Shown piece after piece: positions 8,103 through 16,179 of a stretch of 45,495 nt of DNA; the stretch's first letter is position 1, and every line of letters starts with the position of its first letter. The notes under the pieces were generated by a model that had not been told where the DNA came from, made no database searches, and worked only from the letters and a program-made list of their open reading frames with translations. Origin of the DNA: an uncultured beta proteobacterium (GTDB lineage Bacteria > Pseudomonadota > Gammaproteobacteria > Burkholderiales > Burkholderiaceae_C). Position numbers and translations under genes: made by a program. The DNA lies in contig CAIQBN010000375.1 in NCBI GenBank assembly GCA_903870065.1, positions 1-45,495 of the forward strand. Direction: 5' to 3'.

Positions 8103-9317
8103 TTATTTTGTCAGGTGCCGCATTGCATCTTCGAGCCCCTTGAGGGTCAGCGGGTACATTCGGTTGTGCATGATTTGCTGGACCACGGAAATGCTCTGAC
8201 GGTATTGCCAAACACCCTGCGGCTCCGGGTTAACCCAGGCGAACTTGGGAAAAGCATGAATAAGCCGCTGCAACCATTCAGCTCCTGGTTCCTCATTGTT
8301 GTATTCCACGCTGCCGCCCGGTTGCAATATTTCATACGGGCTCATGGTGGCATCGCCAACAAATATGAGCTTGTAATCCTTGTTGTACTTGCGGATGATG
8401 TCCCAGGTCTCAAATTTTTCCGCAAAACGGCGGCGGTTGTTTTTCCACATAAAGTCATAGACACAGTTGTGAAAATAATAAAACTCGAGGTGCTTGAACT
8501 CGGTCTTGGTCGCGCTGAATAGTTCTTCCACGCGTTGAATGTGTTCGTCCATCGTGCCGCCGACGTCCATCAGCAGCAGTACCTTGACGTTGTTGTGCCG
8601 TTCGGGCCGCATTTTGATATCCAGATAACCCGCGTTGGCCGCGGTCCTGCTGATCGTTTCGTCCAGATCAAGCTCATCTTCATGCCCCTCGCGGGCGAAC
8701 TTGCGCAAGCGGCGCAGGGCAATCTTGATGTTGCGCGTACCCAGTTCCTGGGTGTCGTCGTAGTCCTTGTATGCGCGTTGGTCCCAGACCTTCACTGCGC
8801 TTTTGTTGCGGCCTTTGTCCTGCCCAATGCGGATGCCTTGGGGGTTTTGGCCATAAGCGCCAAAGGGTGAGGTGCCACCCGTCCCAATCCACTTGCTGCC
8901 GCCTTCGTGGCGCTCCTTCTGTTCTTCAAGACGCTTTTTGATGGTTTCCATCAGTTCGTCCCAGCCCATTTTTTGGATTTTGGCTAACTCTTCAGGGCTG
9001 AGGTTGAGCTCCAAATTCTTGCGCAGCCACTCCAAAGGGATTTCCTTGGTGAAGTCTGCAAGCATTTCCACCCCCTTGAAGTAGGCGGCAAAAGCGCGGT
9101 CAAATTTGTCGTAATGCTTCTCGTCCTTGACCAGCGCCGTGCGACTCAAAAAGTAAAAATCGTCGATTTTGTAACCCGAGGGCTCGGCATCGTCTTCGGG
9201 AACAGGCGTAGCAGGCCCGACCACGCCTTTTTGGAGGGCTTCCAGCAGCGTCAAATATTCCTTGACGGATACCGGCAATTTTGCCGACCGCAGGGTGTAA
9301 AAAAAGTCCAGCAGCAT
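8103..9317 (-). CDS. VWA domain protein, CoxE-like
   Basis: This 404-aa cytoplasmic protein belongs to the CoxE-like VWA proteins that work with MoxR-type AAA+ ATPases as metal-insertion or maturation chaperones. The N-terminal half is helical and charged (about 1-150), and the VWA domain starts near residue 245 with VKVLLLMDVGGTMDEH. The MIDAS motif, normally D-x-S-x-S, reads D-V-G-G-T, so one Ser is Gly and the other Thr. It ends a minus-strand operon with a GNAT gene, a small membrane protein and a MoxR ATPase. GGAGC lies 6 bases before the ATG. The client is unknown; no molybdenum hydroxylase genes are in the window. Confidence 0.85.
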   Translation of the reverse strand: MLLDFFYTLRSAKLPVSVKEYLTLLEALQKGVVGPATPVPEDDAEPSGYKIDDFYFLSRTALVKDEKHYDKFDRAFAAYFKGVEMLADFTKEIPLEWLRKNLELNLSPEELAKIQKMGWDELMETIKKRLEEQKERHEGGSKWIGTGGTSPFGAYGQNPQGIRIGQDKGRNKSAVKVWDQRAYKDYDDTQELGTRNIKIALRRLRKFAREGHEDELDLDETISRTAANAGYLDIKMRPERHNNVKVLLLMDVGGTMDEHIQRVEELFSATKTEFKHLEFYYFHNCVYDFMWKNNRRRFAEKFETWDIIRKYNKDYKLIFVGDATMSPYEILQPGGSVEYNNEEPGAEWLQRLIHAFPKFAWVNPEPQGVWQYRQSISVVQQIMHNRMYPLTLKGLEDAMRHLTK

Positions 9318-9326
9318 GGCGTGCTC

Positions 9327-9920
9327 CTAGCGGGGTTTATCCAGCAGGTACAGCAATTGCGACTTGGCTTCGGGCCACTCACCCGATCGCATGCTGTACA
9401 TCACGGTGTCGCGAATGGTGCCATCACGGCGTAGAGCGTGGCCACGGATCACGCCGTCTTTCTTCGCGCCAAGGCGCTCAATCGCTACCTGCGAAATAAA
9501 ATTGAAATTGTCGGTGCGCCAACCCACAACGTGGCAGCCCAGCGACTCAAAGGCATGCGTCAACAGCAGCAACTTGGAAGTAGTGTTGACATGGCTGCGC
9601 TGACTGCTTTTTCGGTACCATGTGTAGCCGATTTCGATGCGTTTGATCGCCGGAACGATGTCGTGGTAACTGGTGCAGCCGAGTAACTCGCCAGTCGCCG
9701 ATTCAAGCACGGCGAATGCAAAGCGGTTGCCCGCCTCGCGCATCGACAGGGCGCTCTCGATGTAGCTGCGAGTTTGTTCGGGTTCTGGCACCGAGGTCAC
9801 CCGGATGTTCCACAATTCGCCATCGGCGGCGGCGGCGCGCAGCCCGCCTTCGTGGTTCAAACCCAGTGGAACCAAATCGACGCCGCGAGCGCTCAGGGTA
9901 ATGGGTTGGACAAATGCCAC
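9327..9920 (-). CDS. GNAT family N-acetyltransferase (RimJ/RimL-like)
   Basis: This 197-aa acetyltransferase resembles the RimJ/RimL subgroup. Visible parts are LVPLGLNHEGGL near the start, FAVLESATGELLGCTSYHDI (strand 3-4 region, about 68-88), IEIGYTWYRKSSQRSHVNTTSKLLLLTHAFE (acetyl-CoA region, about 95-125) and FNFISQVAIERLGAKKDGVIRGH. It would acetylate an alpha-amino group or a small molecule; the substrate is not evident. It lies between the small membrane protein (5-bp gap) and the VWA gene (9-bp gap) in the MoxR operon, so it may modify a member of that system. Confidence 0.85.
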   Translation of the reverse strand: MAFVQPITLSARGVDLVPLGLNHEGGLRAAAADGELWNIRVTSVPEPEQTRSYIESALSMREAGNRFAFAVLESATGELLGCTSYHDIVPAIKRIEIGYTWYRKSSQRSHVNTTSKLLLLTHAFESLGCHVVGWRTDNFNFISQVAIERLGAKKDGVIRGHALRRDGTIRDTVMYSMRSGEWPEAKSQLLYLLDKPR

Positions 9921-9925
9921 TGCGT

Positions 9926-10150
9926 TCAGTCCTTGCCTTTGGTTGCCTGTGCGGCGCGCCAGCGCCGGGCGACTTGCAGACCCAGCCCGCCACCCAGCCC
10001 CACCAGTGCGATCGCCCCGATGCTGGCATTGCCATAGCCTGGGGCAAATATGTCCAGACCCAGGAGCAGTCCAACCCAGTAGCCCAGCAGCGCACCGCCG
10101 ACAAAACCCATTGCGTCAGACAGACCTTCGAGAAACAGTTTGTTGTTCAT
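9926..10150 (-). CDS. Small glycine-rich membrane protein in the MoxR operon
   Basis: This 74-aa protein has two hydrophobic segments (about 15-33 and 42-60, both glycine-rich) and a basic C-terminus (ARRWRAAQATKGKD). No family is recognised. It lies 18 bases after moxR and 5 bases before the GNAT gene, so it is probably co-transcribed. It could anchor the MoxR/VWA pair at the membrane, which is speculation. Confidence 0.7.
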   Translation of the reverse strand: MNNKLFLEGLSDAMGFVGGALLGYWVGLLLGLDIFAPGYGNASIGAIALVGLGGGLGLQVARRWRAAQATKGKD

Positions 10151-10168
10151 CGTAGTTAGTGGTGTTAC

Positions 10169-11023
10169 TTAGCGGTTGTGACGTTGCATGAACATCAACT
10201 TTTCGAACAGTGTTGAGTCCTGTTCGTTTTTCAGTAGTGCACCCACCAGCGGCGGCACTGTCATCTTGTCATCCTTGGAGTGCAAGGCTTCTGGCGATAT
10301 GTCTTCAGCCATCAGGAGTTTGAGCCAGTCCAGCAACTCGCTGGTGGAGGGCTTCTTCTTCAAACCAGGCAAGTTGCGCACATCGTAAAACGTTTCCATT
10401 GCAGCGCTCAGCAGGTCTTTTTTCAGTCCTGGGAAGTGCACATCCACAATACTTTGCATGGTGGCTGCGTCGGGAAACTTGATGTAGTGAAAAAAGCAAC
10501 GCCGCAAAAATGCGTCTGGTAATTCTTTTTCATTGTTTGACGTTATGAACACCAAGGGGCGGTGCTTCGCCTTGATCAGTTGACGCGTCTCGTAGCAATA
10601 GAACTCCATGCGGTCAATTTCGCGTAACAAATCGTTCGGGAATTCAATGTCGGCCTTGTCAATTTCATCGATCAACAGGGCCACCGGTTGCTCAGCGGTA
10701 AAAGCTTGCCATAACACGCCTTTGACGATGTAGTTGTGAATGTCCTTGACGCGCTCACCACCGTCAATATCCGACAACTGACTGTCGCGCAGGCGGCTCA
10801 CTGCATCGTATTCATAAAGGCCTTGCTGCGCTTTGGTGGTCGATTTAATGTGCCATTGCAGAAGTGGCATATCGAGCGATTGGGCCACTTCCTCGGCCAG
10901 CATGGTTTTACCGGTGCCGGGTTCGCCCTTGACGAGCAAGGGGCGCTGCAGCGTGATGGACGCGTTGACCGACAGCATCAGATCCTGCGTTGCAACGTAG
11001 TTTTTTGTTCCGTGAAATTTCAT
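10169..11023 (-). CDS. MoxR-family AAA+ ATPase (CoxD-like)
   Basis: This 284-aa AAA+ ATPase has Walker A GEPGTGKT (33-40), Walker B ALLIDE (115-120), a sensor 1 region FITSNNEKELPDAFLRRC, and the C-terminal lid. MoxR ATPases act with VWA proteins to activate or load metal enzymes; the VWA partner is three genes downstream. It heads the four-gene operon and is divergent from cytochrome c4. Its start (ATG at 11023) has no strong ribosome-binding site. Function as chaperone is family knowledge; the client is unknown. Confidence 0.9.
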   Translation of the reverse strand: MKFHGTKNYVATQDLMLSVNASITLQRPLLVKGEPGTGKTMLAEEVAQSLDMPLLQWHIKSTTKAQQGLYEYDAVSRLRDSQLSDIDGGERVKDIHNYIVKGVLWQAFTAEQPVALLIDEIDKADIEFPNDLLREIDRMEFYCYETRQLIKAKHRPLVFITSNNEKELPDAFLRRCFFHYIKFPDAATMQSIVDVHFPGLKKDLLSAAMETFYDVRNLPGLKKKPSTSELLDWLKLLMAEDISPEALHSKDDKMTVPPLVGALLKNEQDSTLFEKLMFMQRHNR

Positions 11024-11100
11024 GGCAGGTATGTTTTGGGCAAAGAAGTGAAGGCCAAGGAGCAGCTTAGAGGTTGTACAGAGTGCAAGACGCTGATCTA

Positions 11101-11106
11101 TATAAT
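11101..11106 (+). promoter_or_regulatory. Probable -10 element of the cytochrome c4 promoter
   Basis: A perfect TATAAT lies 44 bases before the chosen ATG. No good -35 is seen at 16-18 bases (TTGTAC at 11074 is 21 bases away), so the promoter may be weak or activator-dependent. Confidence 0.4.
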
Positions 11107-11112
11107 GAAAAT

Positions 11113-11126
11113 TAGATTTACATCAA
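11113..11126 (+). promoter_or_regulatory. FNR-like box at the start of the cytochrome c4 transcript
   Basis: TAGATTTACATCAA matches TTGAT-N4-ATCAA at 9 of 10 fixed bases. It begins 7 bases after the TATAAT, so it would cover the transcription start, a position expected to repress. This would lower an aerobic electron carrier under anoxia. It is inference from sequence alone. Confidence 0.4.
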
Positions 11127-11150
11127 ACATTGTCTAATTGTCCTTGCAAA

Positions 11151-11816
11151 ATGAACAAACTGTTGCTAACTACTTTCGTTGCCCTTGTCGCTCATGTGAC
11201 CCCTTTGACGGCCAGTGCCCAAGAAATCAAGGGTGATGCACAAGCAGGCGAGAAAAAAATTGCCCTTTGCATAGGATGCCACGGTATTGTTGGCTACCAG
11301 GCCAGTTTTCCCGAGATCCATAAGGTGCCCAAAATTTCCGGTCAAGGCGCAAAGTTTGTTGCGGCGTCTCTGGTTGCATATAAAAAAGGTGAACGCAAGC
11401 ATCCAACCATGCGTGGCATTGCAGATGCATTGAGTGAGCAGGATATTGCGGATATTGCCGCCCACTATGAAACTAGTGGCGTGACAGCAGGGGCAGCGGC
11501 GCCTGGTAAGGCTGCAGATGGTTCATCCAAAGCGATGGAGCTGGTTGCCAAGGGGGGCTGTGTGTCTTGTCACGGCGACAGTTTCAGTAAACCAATTGAC
11601 CCAACCTACCCCAAAATTGCAGGGCAGCACAGTGATTACTTGTTTGTTGCACTGAAGGCCTACAAGACCGAGGGAAATCCGATGATTGGCCGTGGCAATG
11701 CCATCATGGCGGGTGTTGCCAAACAGTTCACCAATGCGGAGCTGAAAGAACTGGCCAACTACCTTGGCAGCCTGCCCGGCGAACTCAAGACGGTGTCGCA
11801 ATCGAAATTCAAATAA
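11151..11816 (+). CDS. Cytochrome c4, diheme
   Basis: This 221-aa periplasmic diheme cytochrome has a signal peptide (MNKLLLTTFVALVAHVTPLTASAQ) and two c-type domains with CIGCH (40-44) and CVSCH (137-141). Methionine ligands are likely Met87 (HPTMRG) and the Met of GNAIMAG. Such proteins carry electrons from the bc1 complex to terminal oxidases; the oxidase cluster 9 kb away is a plausible acceptor. I moved the start from the track's TTG at 11130 to ATG 11151, because the extra MSNCPCK spoils the signal peptide. Confidence 0.9.
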   Translation: MNKLLLTTFVALVAHVTPLTASAQEIKGDAQAGEKKIALCIGCHGIVGYQASFPEIHKVPKISGQGAKFVAASLVAYKKGERKHPTMRGIADALSEQDIADIAAHYETSGVTAGAAAPGKAADGSSKAMELVAKGGCVSCHGDSFSKPIDPTYPKIAGQHSDYLFVALKAYKTEGNPMIGRGNAIMAGVAKQFTNAELKELANYLGSLPGELKTVSQSKFK

Positions 11817-11825
11817 GGGGCGCTG

Positions 11826-12260
11826 TCAGTCTCGGGTGGCGTGGCGCTGCACGCACGTCACATAGGCTTGGCCGTCGGGCGGGCGTCCTGCCCGCTGGCT
11901 TTCCCACAGCATGGTTCCCAGGCACTCCATGGCGTCGTGGTGCGCTTCGTGGAGTGAGTCGCGGCGGTGCGTGAGCAGCTCAACCGCCTGTCGGATGCCA
12001 CGCGGTTGATCAATGCTGCATTGTTCCGTAATCGACAGGTGCATTGAGAGATGAAGGAACGGGTTGATTTTGCCCTCCCGCAAATCGTTCATGCTGGCCA
12101 GTGCGGCATCGACATCCTGCAAGTCGGAGTTGAATTCCGGATGTTGATCGATCCATTGACTTGCTATGGTTTCAATAGCTTCGAGCGGCTGTCCCGCGCG
12201 GGCTTTGGAAAAAACCGAACAGAAGAATCGGCGAACATCGGCTTGAGACGGGTTAAACAT
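11826..12260 (-). CDS. DUF1841 family protein
   Basis: This 144-aa cytoplasmic protein has the look of DUF1841 (MFNPSQADVRRFFCSVF..., HPEFNSDL, NPFLHLSMHLSITEQCSIDQPRGI). The family is widespread in Beta- and Gammaproteobacteria and has no assigned function. Residues about 21-35 (KARAGQPLEAIETIA) are formed by a diverged copy of the 43-bp element read in frame. It is convergent with cytochrome c4 and divergent from a TauE-type permease. Confidence 0.85.
   Translation of the reverse strand: MFNPSQADVRRFFCSVFSKARAGQPLEAIETIASQWIDQHPEFNSDLQDVDAALASMNDLREGKINPFLHLSMHLSITEQCSIDQPRGIRQAVELLTHRRDSLHEAHHDAMECLGTMLWESQRAGRPPDGQAYVTCVQRHATRD
12163..12205 (-). repeat. 43-bp dispersed palindromic element, copy 2 (inside the DUF1841 gene)
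   Basis: On the minus strand it reads AAGCCCGC-N18-GCTAT-N7-ATAGC: both palindrome halves are exact and the distal box matches TAGCCCTC at 6 of 8. Spacing is identical to the other copies. In the gene frame it encodes AIETIA at the palindrome. Confidence 0.65.
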
Positions 12261-12275
12261 GGCACGAGATTACCA

Positions 12276-12289
12276 TGACCGAATGGTCA
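12276..12289. promoter_or_regulatory. Operator-like palindrome TGACC-N4-GGTCA
   Basis: TGACCGAATGGTCA is a perfect 5-bp dyad with 4 central bases in the gap between the divergent DUF1841 and TauE-type genes. It resembles operators of TetR-family repressors. No regulator gene is adjacent, so assignment is tentative. Confidence 0.3.
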
Positions 12290-12336
12290 GACAGTGTGCG
12301 GCTGTGATGTGCTGCTAGCACCGACGTAGCAACGAA

Positions 12337-13098
12337 ATGAGCATGCACTTTCCAATCGTTACTGATCCACTTTTCTACGCCGTCTCAGTCCCGGCGGTGT
12401 TGTTGCTTGGCGTGAGCAAAAGCGGTTTTGGCGCCGGGTTTGGTTCATTGGCGGTTCCGATGATGGCGCTGGCGATATCGGTGCCGGAGGCCGCTGCCAT
12501 CTTGATGCCGGTATTGCTGGTAATGGACTTGCTGGGAATGGCAGCCTTTCGCAAAGACTTTGACAAGGACCTGCTGAAGTTTTTATTGCCCTTTGGTGTG
12601 CTCGGAATAGCAATTGGCGCGGTGCTGTTCAAAGTGCTTAATCCACAGCCCGTTGCCGCGATTGTGGGAGTCGTTACCTTGACGTTTCTTGCGCAACGCG
12701 TCATGCTCCCGCCGCGACCTGACAGTGCGCCGCCGCCGCGCTGGCTTGGTGCGATCCTTACCACTACCTCCGGCTTTACCAGTTTCATTGCGCATGCCGG
12801 CGGGCCGCCCATCAGCGCCTATGTCATTCCACTGCGCCTGTCGCCAGTCAAGTTCACCGCGACGATGGCGTTCTTCTTTTTTGTTGTCAACTTGTCCAAA
12901 TGGATTCCCTACGCGTGGCTCGGGCTGCTGGACTGGCGCAACATGGCCACGTCTTTGGTGTTGTTGCCATTGGCGCCGGTTGGTGTTTGGGTTGGCGTGC
13001 GCCTGGCGCGACGAATCGGGCAGGTATTGTTTTACCGCTTCCTTTATGTGGGTATGTTTCTAACCGGCTCGAAACTGCTTTGGGACGGTTTGCGCTGA
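12337..13098 (+). CDS. TauE/SafE family membrane protein (anion exporter type)
   Basis: This 253-aa inner-membrane protein has about eight hydrophobic segments. It shows the TauE/SafE pattern of an N-terminal GVSKSGFGAGFGSLAVPMMAL half and a second half beginning TTTSGFTSFIAHAGGPPISAYVIPLRLSP, a pseudo-duplicated S-x-F-x-H-x-GG motif. Members export sulfite, sulfoacetate or other organosulfur anions, or are uncharacterised. It stands alone, so the substrate is unknown. An alternative start is the ATG at 12343. Confidence 0.88.
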   Translation: MSMHFPIVTDPLFYAVSVPAVLLLGVSKSGFGAGFGSLAVPMMALAISVPEAAAILMPVLLVMDLLGMAAFRKDFDKDLLKFLLPFGVLGIAIGAVLFKVLNPQPVAAIVGVVTLTFLAQRVMLPPRPDSAPPPRWLGAILTTTSGFTSFIAHAGGPPISAYVIPLRLSPVKFTATMAFFFFVVNLSKWIPYAWLGLLDWRNMATSLVLLPLAPVGVWVGVRLARRIGQVLFYRFLYVGMFLTGSKLLWDGLR

Positions 13099-13148
13099 GA
13101 GCTGTGCGGAAATGGCATCACGGCAAGTGCCCATTGGCGGTCCTGTAT

Positions 13149-13162
13149 TTGATTTTGATCAT
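13149..13162 (+). promoter_or_regulatory. FNR-like box
   Basis: TTGATTTTGATCAT matches TTGAT-N4-ATCAA at 9 of 10. It lies about 155 bases before the small envelope gene at 13318. No clear -10 is seen at class I or II distance, so function is uncertain. Confidence 0.3.
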
Positions 13163-13317
13163 TCCTTTGTCGGGTGAGGAGCGGCGTCCAAGTTTCGCAA
13201 CCGTTAACTGAAAGTAAAGTTGTGCCCTGCTGTCGACCATTTTGCACAGCGACCCGTTGACTGCGAATGGAGGGCATGTATGCAGGTCTGGCTTGTTTCG
13301 TTCTGGAGGGTGAGTTC

Positions 13318-13791
13318 ATGAAATCCATGGGTGTCGGGGGCGTGGTGGTTGTTGCACTGCTTGGTTCGCTGTCGTTTGGGGCGGTGGCGCAGCCGCGTGA
13401 CAAGGGCAGGGGTTGGCATGGCGACATACGGCATTTTGAAAGCCGTGATATGCACCAATGGCGCGCCGGTTCCTGGCGGCATGGCTCACATGGTGGCCGG
13501 CTGGGATGGTGGTGGGTGGCCGGCGGGTTGTGGTATTTCTATCCACAGCCGATTTACCCTTATCCAGACCCCTATCGCCCTTCGACCGTCATCATTGAGC
13601 AGGCCGCACCGCCACCCATTGTGGTGCAAGCGCCGGTTCCTTCCGTGCCGGAAGCACCTGCCGTTCAGGTCCGACCTGCCGCGCAGCTTTGGTATTACTG
13701 CGATGCGGCGAAAGCCTATTATCCTTATGTGGCAACCTGCCCGACCGGCTGGAAGTCGGTACCAGCAACCCCACCAGGAGTATCGCAATGA
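13318..13791 (+). CDS. Small secreted aromatic-rich protein (function unknown)
   Basis: This 157-aa protein has a signal peptide (MKSMGVGGVVVVALLGSLSFGAVAQ), a His/Trp/Gly-rich middle (HGSHGGRLGWWWVAGGLWYFYP), a Pro/Val linker and a C-terminal motif YYCDAAKAYYPYVATCPTGWKSVP. The C-terminal two-cysteine motif recurs in exported proteins of Betaproteobacteria without known function. The ATG at 13318 has GGAGGGTGAG just upstream; the track's longer start at 13267 has none. The stop overlaps the next start (ATGA), so the two envelope genes are translationally coupled. Confidence 0.8.
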   Translation: MKSMGVGGVVVVALLGSLSFGAVAQPRDKGRGWHGDIRHFESRDMHQWRAGSWRHGSHGGRLGWWWVAGGLWYFYPQPIYPYPDPYRPSTVIIEQAAPPPIVVQAPVPSVPEAPAVQVRPAAQLWYYCDAAKAYYPYVATCPTGWKSVPATPPGVSQ

Positions 13792-14300
13792 CAAGGACAC
13801 GATCGAGTTTGGTTCGTATGGGCAGCGCGCTGTGTGTTGCCTGTTTGGCCGCATGTGTATCTGCTCCGCAGGGGCCGCGCGTAGCAGTGATGCCGACACC
13901 GGGTAAGCCCCTGGATTTGTTTGCGGCGGAGGATCAATATTGCAGGAGCTACGCACAGCAATCTTTAGGCCCCGACCGGCGTGCCGAGGCAGCAGTCGGT
14001 TCGGCAGTGGTTGGCACCATTCTGGGCGCGGCGGTAGGCTCAGTAATGAGCTCCCGCCGTCACGACAACACTGCTGCAGGAGCCGCAACCGGACTACTCA
14101 TGGGCACGGCCATTGGGGCGAGCGGCAGCGCAGCCGAAGGCATGGGCGCCCAGCAGCGGTATGACATCGCCTACGAGCAATGCATGGTGTCAAAAAATAA
14201 CCAATCTTCGCGTCGATACTATCGCCAGAGTCCGGCAGTGGTGCCGCAAGCGGTGCAGCCCCCTTATTACCCACCGCCACCACCGCCTCCGCCACAATAG
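13788..14300 (+). CDS. Glycine-zipper lipoprotein
   Basis: This 170-aa predicted lipoprotein has the signal sequence LCVACLAAC with a lipobox cysteine near residue 21. A glycine-zipper hairpin follows (AAVGSAVVGTILGAAVGSVM ... AAGAATGLLMGTAIGASG, about 65-110), typical of outer-membrane or OmpA-like zipper domains. The C-terminus is a run of prolines (PPYYPPPPPPPPQ). It overlaps the preceding gene by 4 bases. Such domains insert in or oligomerise at membranes; the specific role is unknown. Confidence 0.82.
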   Translation: MTRTRSSLVRMGSALCVACLAACVSAPQGPRVAVMPTPGKPLDLFAAEDQYCRSYAQQSLGPDRRAEAAVGSAVVGTILGAAVGSVMSSRRHDNTAAGAATGLLMGTAIGASGSAAEGMGAQQRYDIAYEQCMVSKNNQSSRRYYRQSPAVVPQAVQPPYYPPPPPPPPQ

Positions 14301-14303
14301 TGG

Positions 14304-16118
14304 TCATGTTGAAGTCCGTTGGGACTGCTCCTCGCGTTCTCGAGCGATTTGCTCCTCGAGTTGCTGTCGTCCTTGTTTGACCACCGAGATCAGTTTCGCG
14401 CTGTCCTTGTAATGCGGGTGGAGTTGCTCAAACAGTTCCAAATTGTGCTGACGAAAGCGCAGCGTGATTTGTTCGGCCTGGGCAACGGTCTGACCCATTA
14501 ACTCCAGCACGCTTCTCGCGCTCAACAAGCTGGACTCAAATAGTTCCCGTTGAACGAGCATGACGCCGCGCTCGCGCAACTGATTCCAGTGTGTGACATC
14601 ACGTGCCCGCGCCACGATGGCAAGTTCAGGGAAATGCGCATGTACCAGATCGACTATTTCTAGTGATTGCGCCACATCGTCCACCGCCACGACCAGGACC
14701 CTGGCCTGTGCTGCACCGGCCGTGCGCAGCAGGTCCAGACGGGTTGCATCGCCAAAAAACACCCGGTAGCCAAACCGCCTGGCCGCTTCAATCATCTCAG
14801 CGTCATGGTCCAACACCGTGCAGGGTTGCCCCTGCGCCAGCAATATGCGGGCCACGATTTGCCCATAGCGACCGAAGCCCGCAATAAGGACGGGCGCGTT
14901 CTGTGGCTCCGAAATTTCCTCCATTGGCGTCATGCCCCAATGGGCGTACCGGGGTAGCAGCAACTTGTCGATCGCAAGCAAAATCAGGGGGCTCACAAGC
15001 ATGGAAACCGCCACGGCACCAATTAGCAGCGATGCTGTTTGCGCAGGCAGCACCTGCGAACCCGCGGCCGCTTGAAACACCACAAAAGCAAATTCGCCCC
15101 CCTGCGCCAGAAGCAGGGTAAAAATCGGCCGTTCCTGAAACGGTAGTCCCAGGAATTTCGAAATGAAGTAGATCACCAACGCCTTGACGGACAGGAAACC
15201 CAGCACAATGGCCGCCATTTGCAGCGGTGCCGATCGCAATATGCCCAGGTCGACTCCCATCCCAACCGCGATAAAAAATAAACCCAACAGCAAACCCTTG
15301 AACGGTTCGATATTGGTCTCTAGCTCACGCCGGTATTCGCTTTCAGCCAGCAAGACGCCGGCAAGAAATGCGCCCAGCGCCATTGAAAGTCCCACCATCT
15401 GCATCAATGCGGCGATGCCCACGACGAGCAGCAGCGATGCCGCCGTGAATATTTCAGGGGTTTTGCTAAGCGCTATCCAACGCAGGACTGGGCGTAGCGC
15501 CAATCTACCGCCGACCACGATGGCGGCGATGACTGCTATTATTTTAATAGCTTCAAACCATCTATCGGCGAGGGCTAGAGGCTGGTTTGGTTCAAGAGAG
15601 CCGGCTAGAAGAGGCAACAGGGCCAGAATTGGAATGGCCGCGACGTCCTGAAATAGCAATATGGAGAAGCCGGCTTGACCACTGCCGGTAGGCAGCAGGT
15701 TGCGTTCTCCCATCACCTGCAGAGCAATTGCGGTGCTTGAGAGTGCCAGTCCCAGTGCGGCGACCAGCGCGACCGTCGATGTCACATTGCATAACTTGGC
15801 GACCACAAAGAGGGCTGCTACACAGCCCAGCACTTGTGCACTGCCCCATCCAAAAATCGGACGACGCAGGTTCCAAAGGCGCTTGGGCTCAAGCTCCAGT
15901 CCGACCAGAAACAGCATCAGGACCACCCCAAATTCGGCGAAATGCAAAATATCCTGCACGTTGGTGACAAAGCCCAGGCCCCAGGGGCCAATTGCAATGC
16001 CTGCTGCCAAGTAGCCAATGATGGAGCCCAGCCCCAGCGCGCGGCTCAGTGGCACGGCAATGACCGCCGCACTCAGGTAAATGAAGCTGTTGATTAACCA
16101 GGCGGGTGTGTGTTCCAT
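14304..16118 (-). CDS. Monovalent cation:proton antiporter-2 family protein (KefB/KefC-type)
   Basis: This 604-aa inner-membrane antiporter has a CPA2 exchanger domain of about 12 helices (residues 1-385). A cytosolic TrkA-N/RCK nucleotide-binding domain follows, starting ISEPQNAPVLIAGFGRYGQIVAR (GxGxxG-type, about 397-415), then a charged C-terminal tail. Family members exchange K+ or Na+ for H+ and some are gated by glutathione adducts. Residues about 181-195 (PLALADRWFEAIKIIA), in a loop/helix boundary, come from a copy of the 43-bp element. It is convergent with the lipoprotein gene 3 bases away. No KefF/G ancillary gene is adjacent. Confidence 0.9.
   Translation of the reverse strand: MEHTPAWLINSFIYLSAAVIAVPLSRALGLGSIIGYLAAGIAIGPWGLGFVTNVQDILHFAEFGVVLMLFLVGLELEPKRLWNLRRPIFGWGSAQVLGCVAALFVVAKLCNVTSTVALVAALGLALSSTAIALQVMGERNLLPTGSGQAGFSILLFQDVAAIPILALLPLLAGSLEPNQPLALADRWFEAIKIIAVIAAIVVGGRLALRPVLRWIALSKTPEIFTAASLLLVVGIAALMQMVGLSMALGAFLAGVLLAESEYRRELETNIEPFKGLLLGLFFIAVGMGVDLGILRSAPLQMAAIVLGFLSVKALVIYFISKFLGLPFQERPIFTLLLAQGGEFAFVVFQAAAGSQVLPAQTASLLIGAVAVSMLVSPLILLAIDKLLLPRYAHWGMTPMEEISEPQNAPVLIAGFGRYGQIVARILLAQGQPCTVLDHDAEMIEAARRFGYRVFFGDATRLDLLRTAGAAQARVLVVAVDDVAQSLEIVDLVHAHFPELAIVARARDVTHWNQLRERGVMLVQRELFESSLLSARSVLELMGQTVAQAEQITLRFRQHNLELFEQLHPHYKDSAKLISVVKQGRQQLEEQIAREREEQSQRTST
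15535..15577 (-). repeat. 43-bp dispersed palindromic element, copy 3 (inside the antiporter gene)
   Basis: On the minus strand this is exact TAGCCCTC-N18-GCTAT-N7-ATAGC. It is read in the same frame as copy 1, giving ALADRWFEAIKIIA, to be compared with ALVDGVVVAIKSIA in PyrC'. Confidence 0.88.
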
Positions 16119-16179
16119 GCCAGTAACATAGCAAATTTTGGTATTGACCCCGTTTAGTGGTCAACTGGCGAGGAAAATG

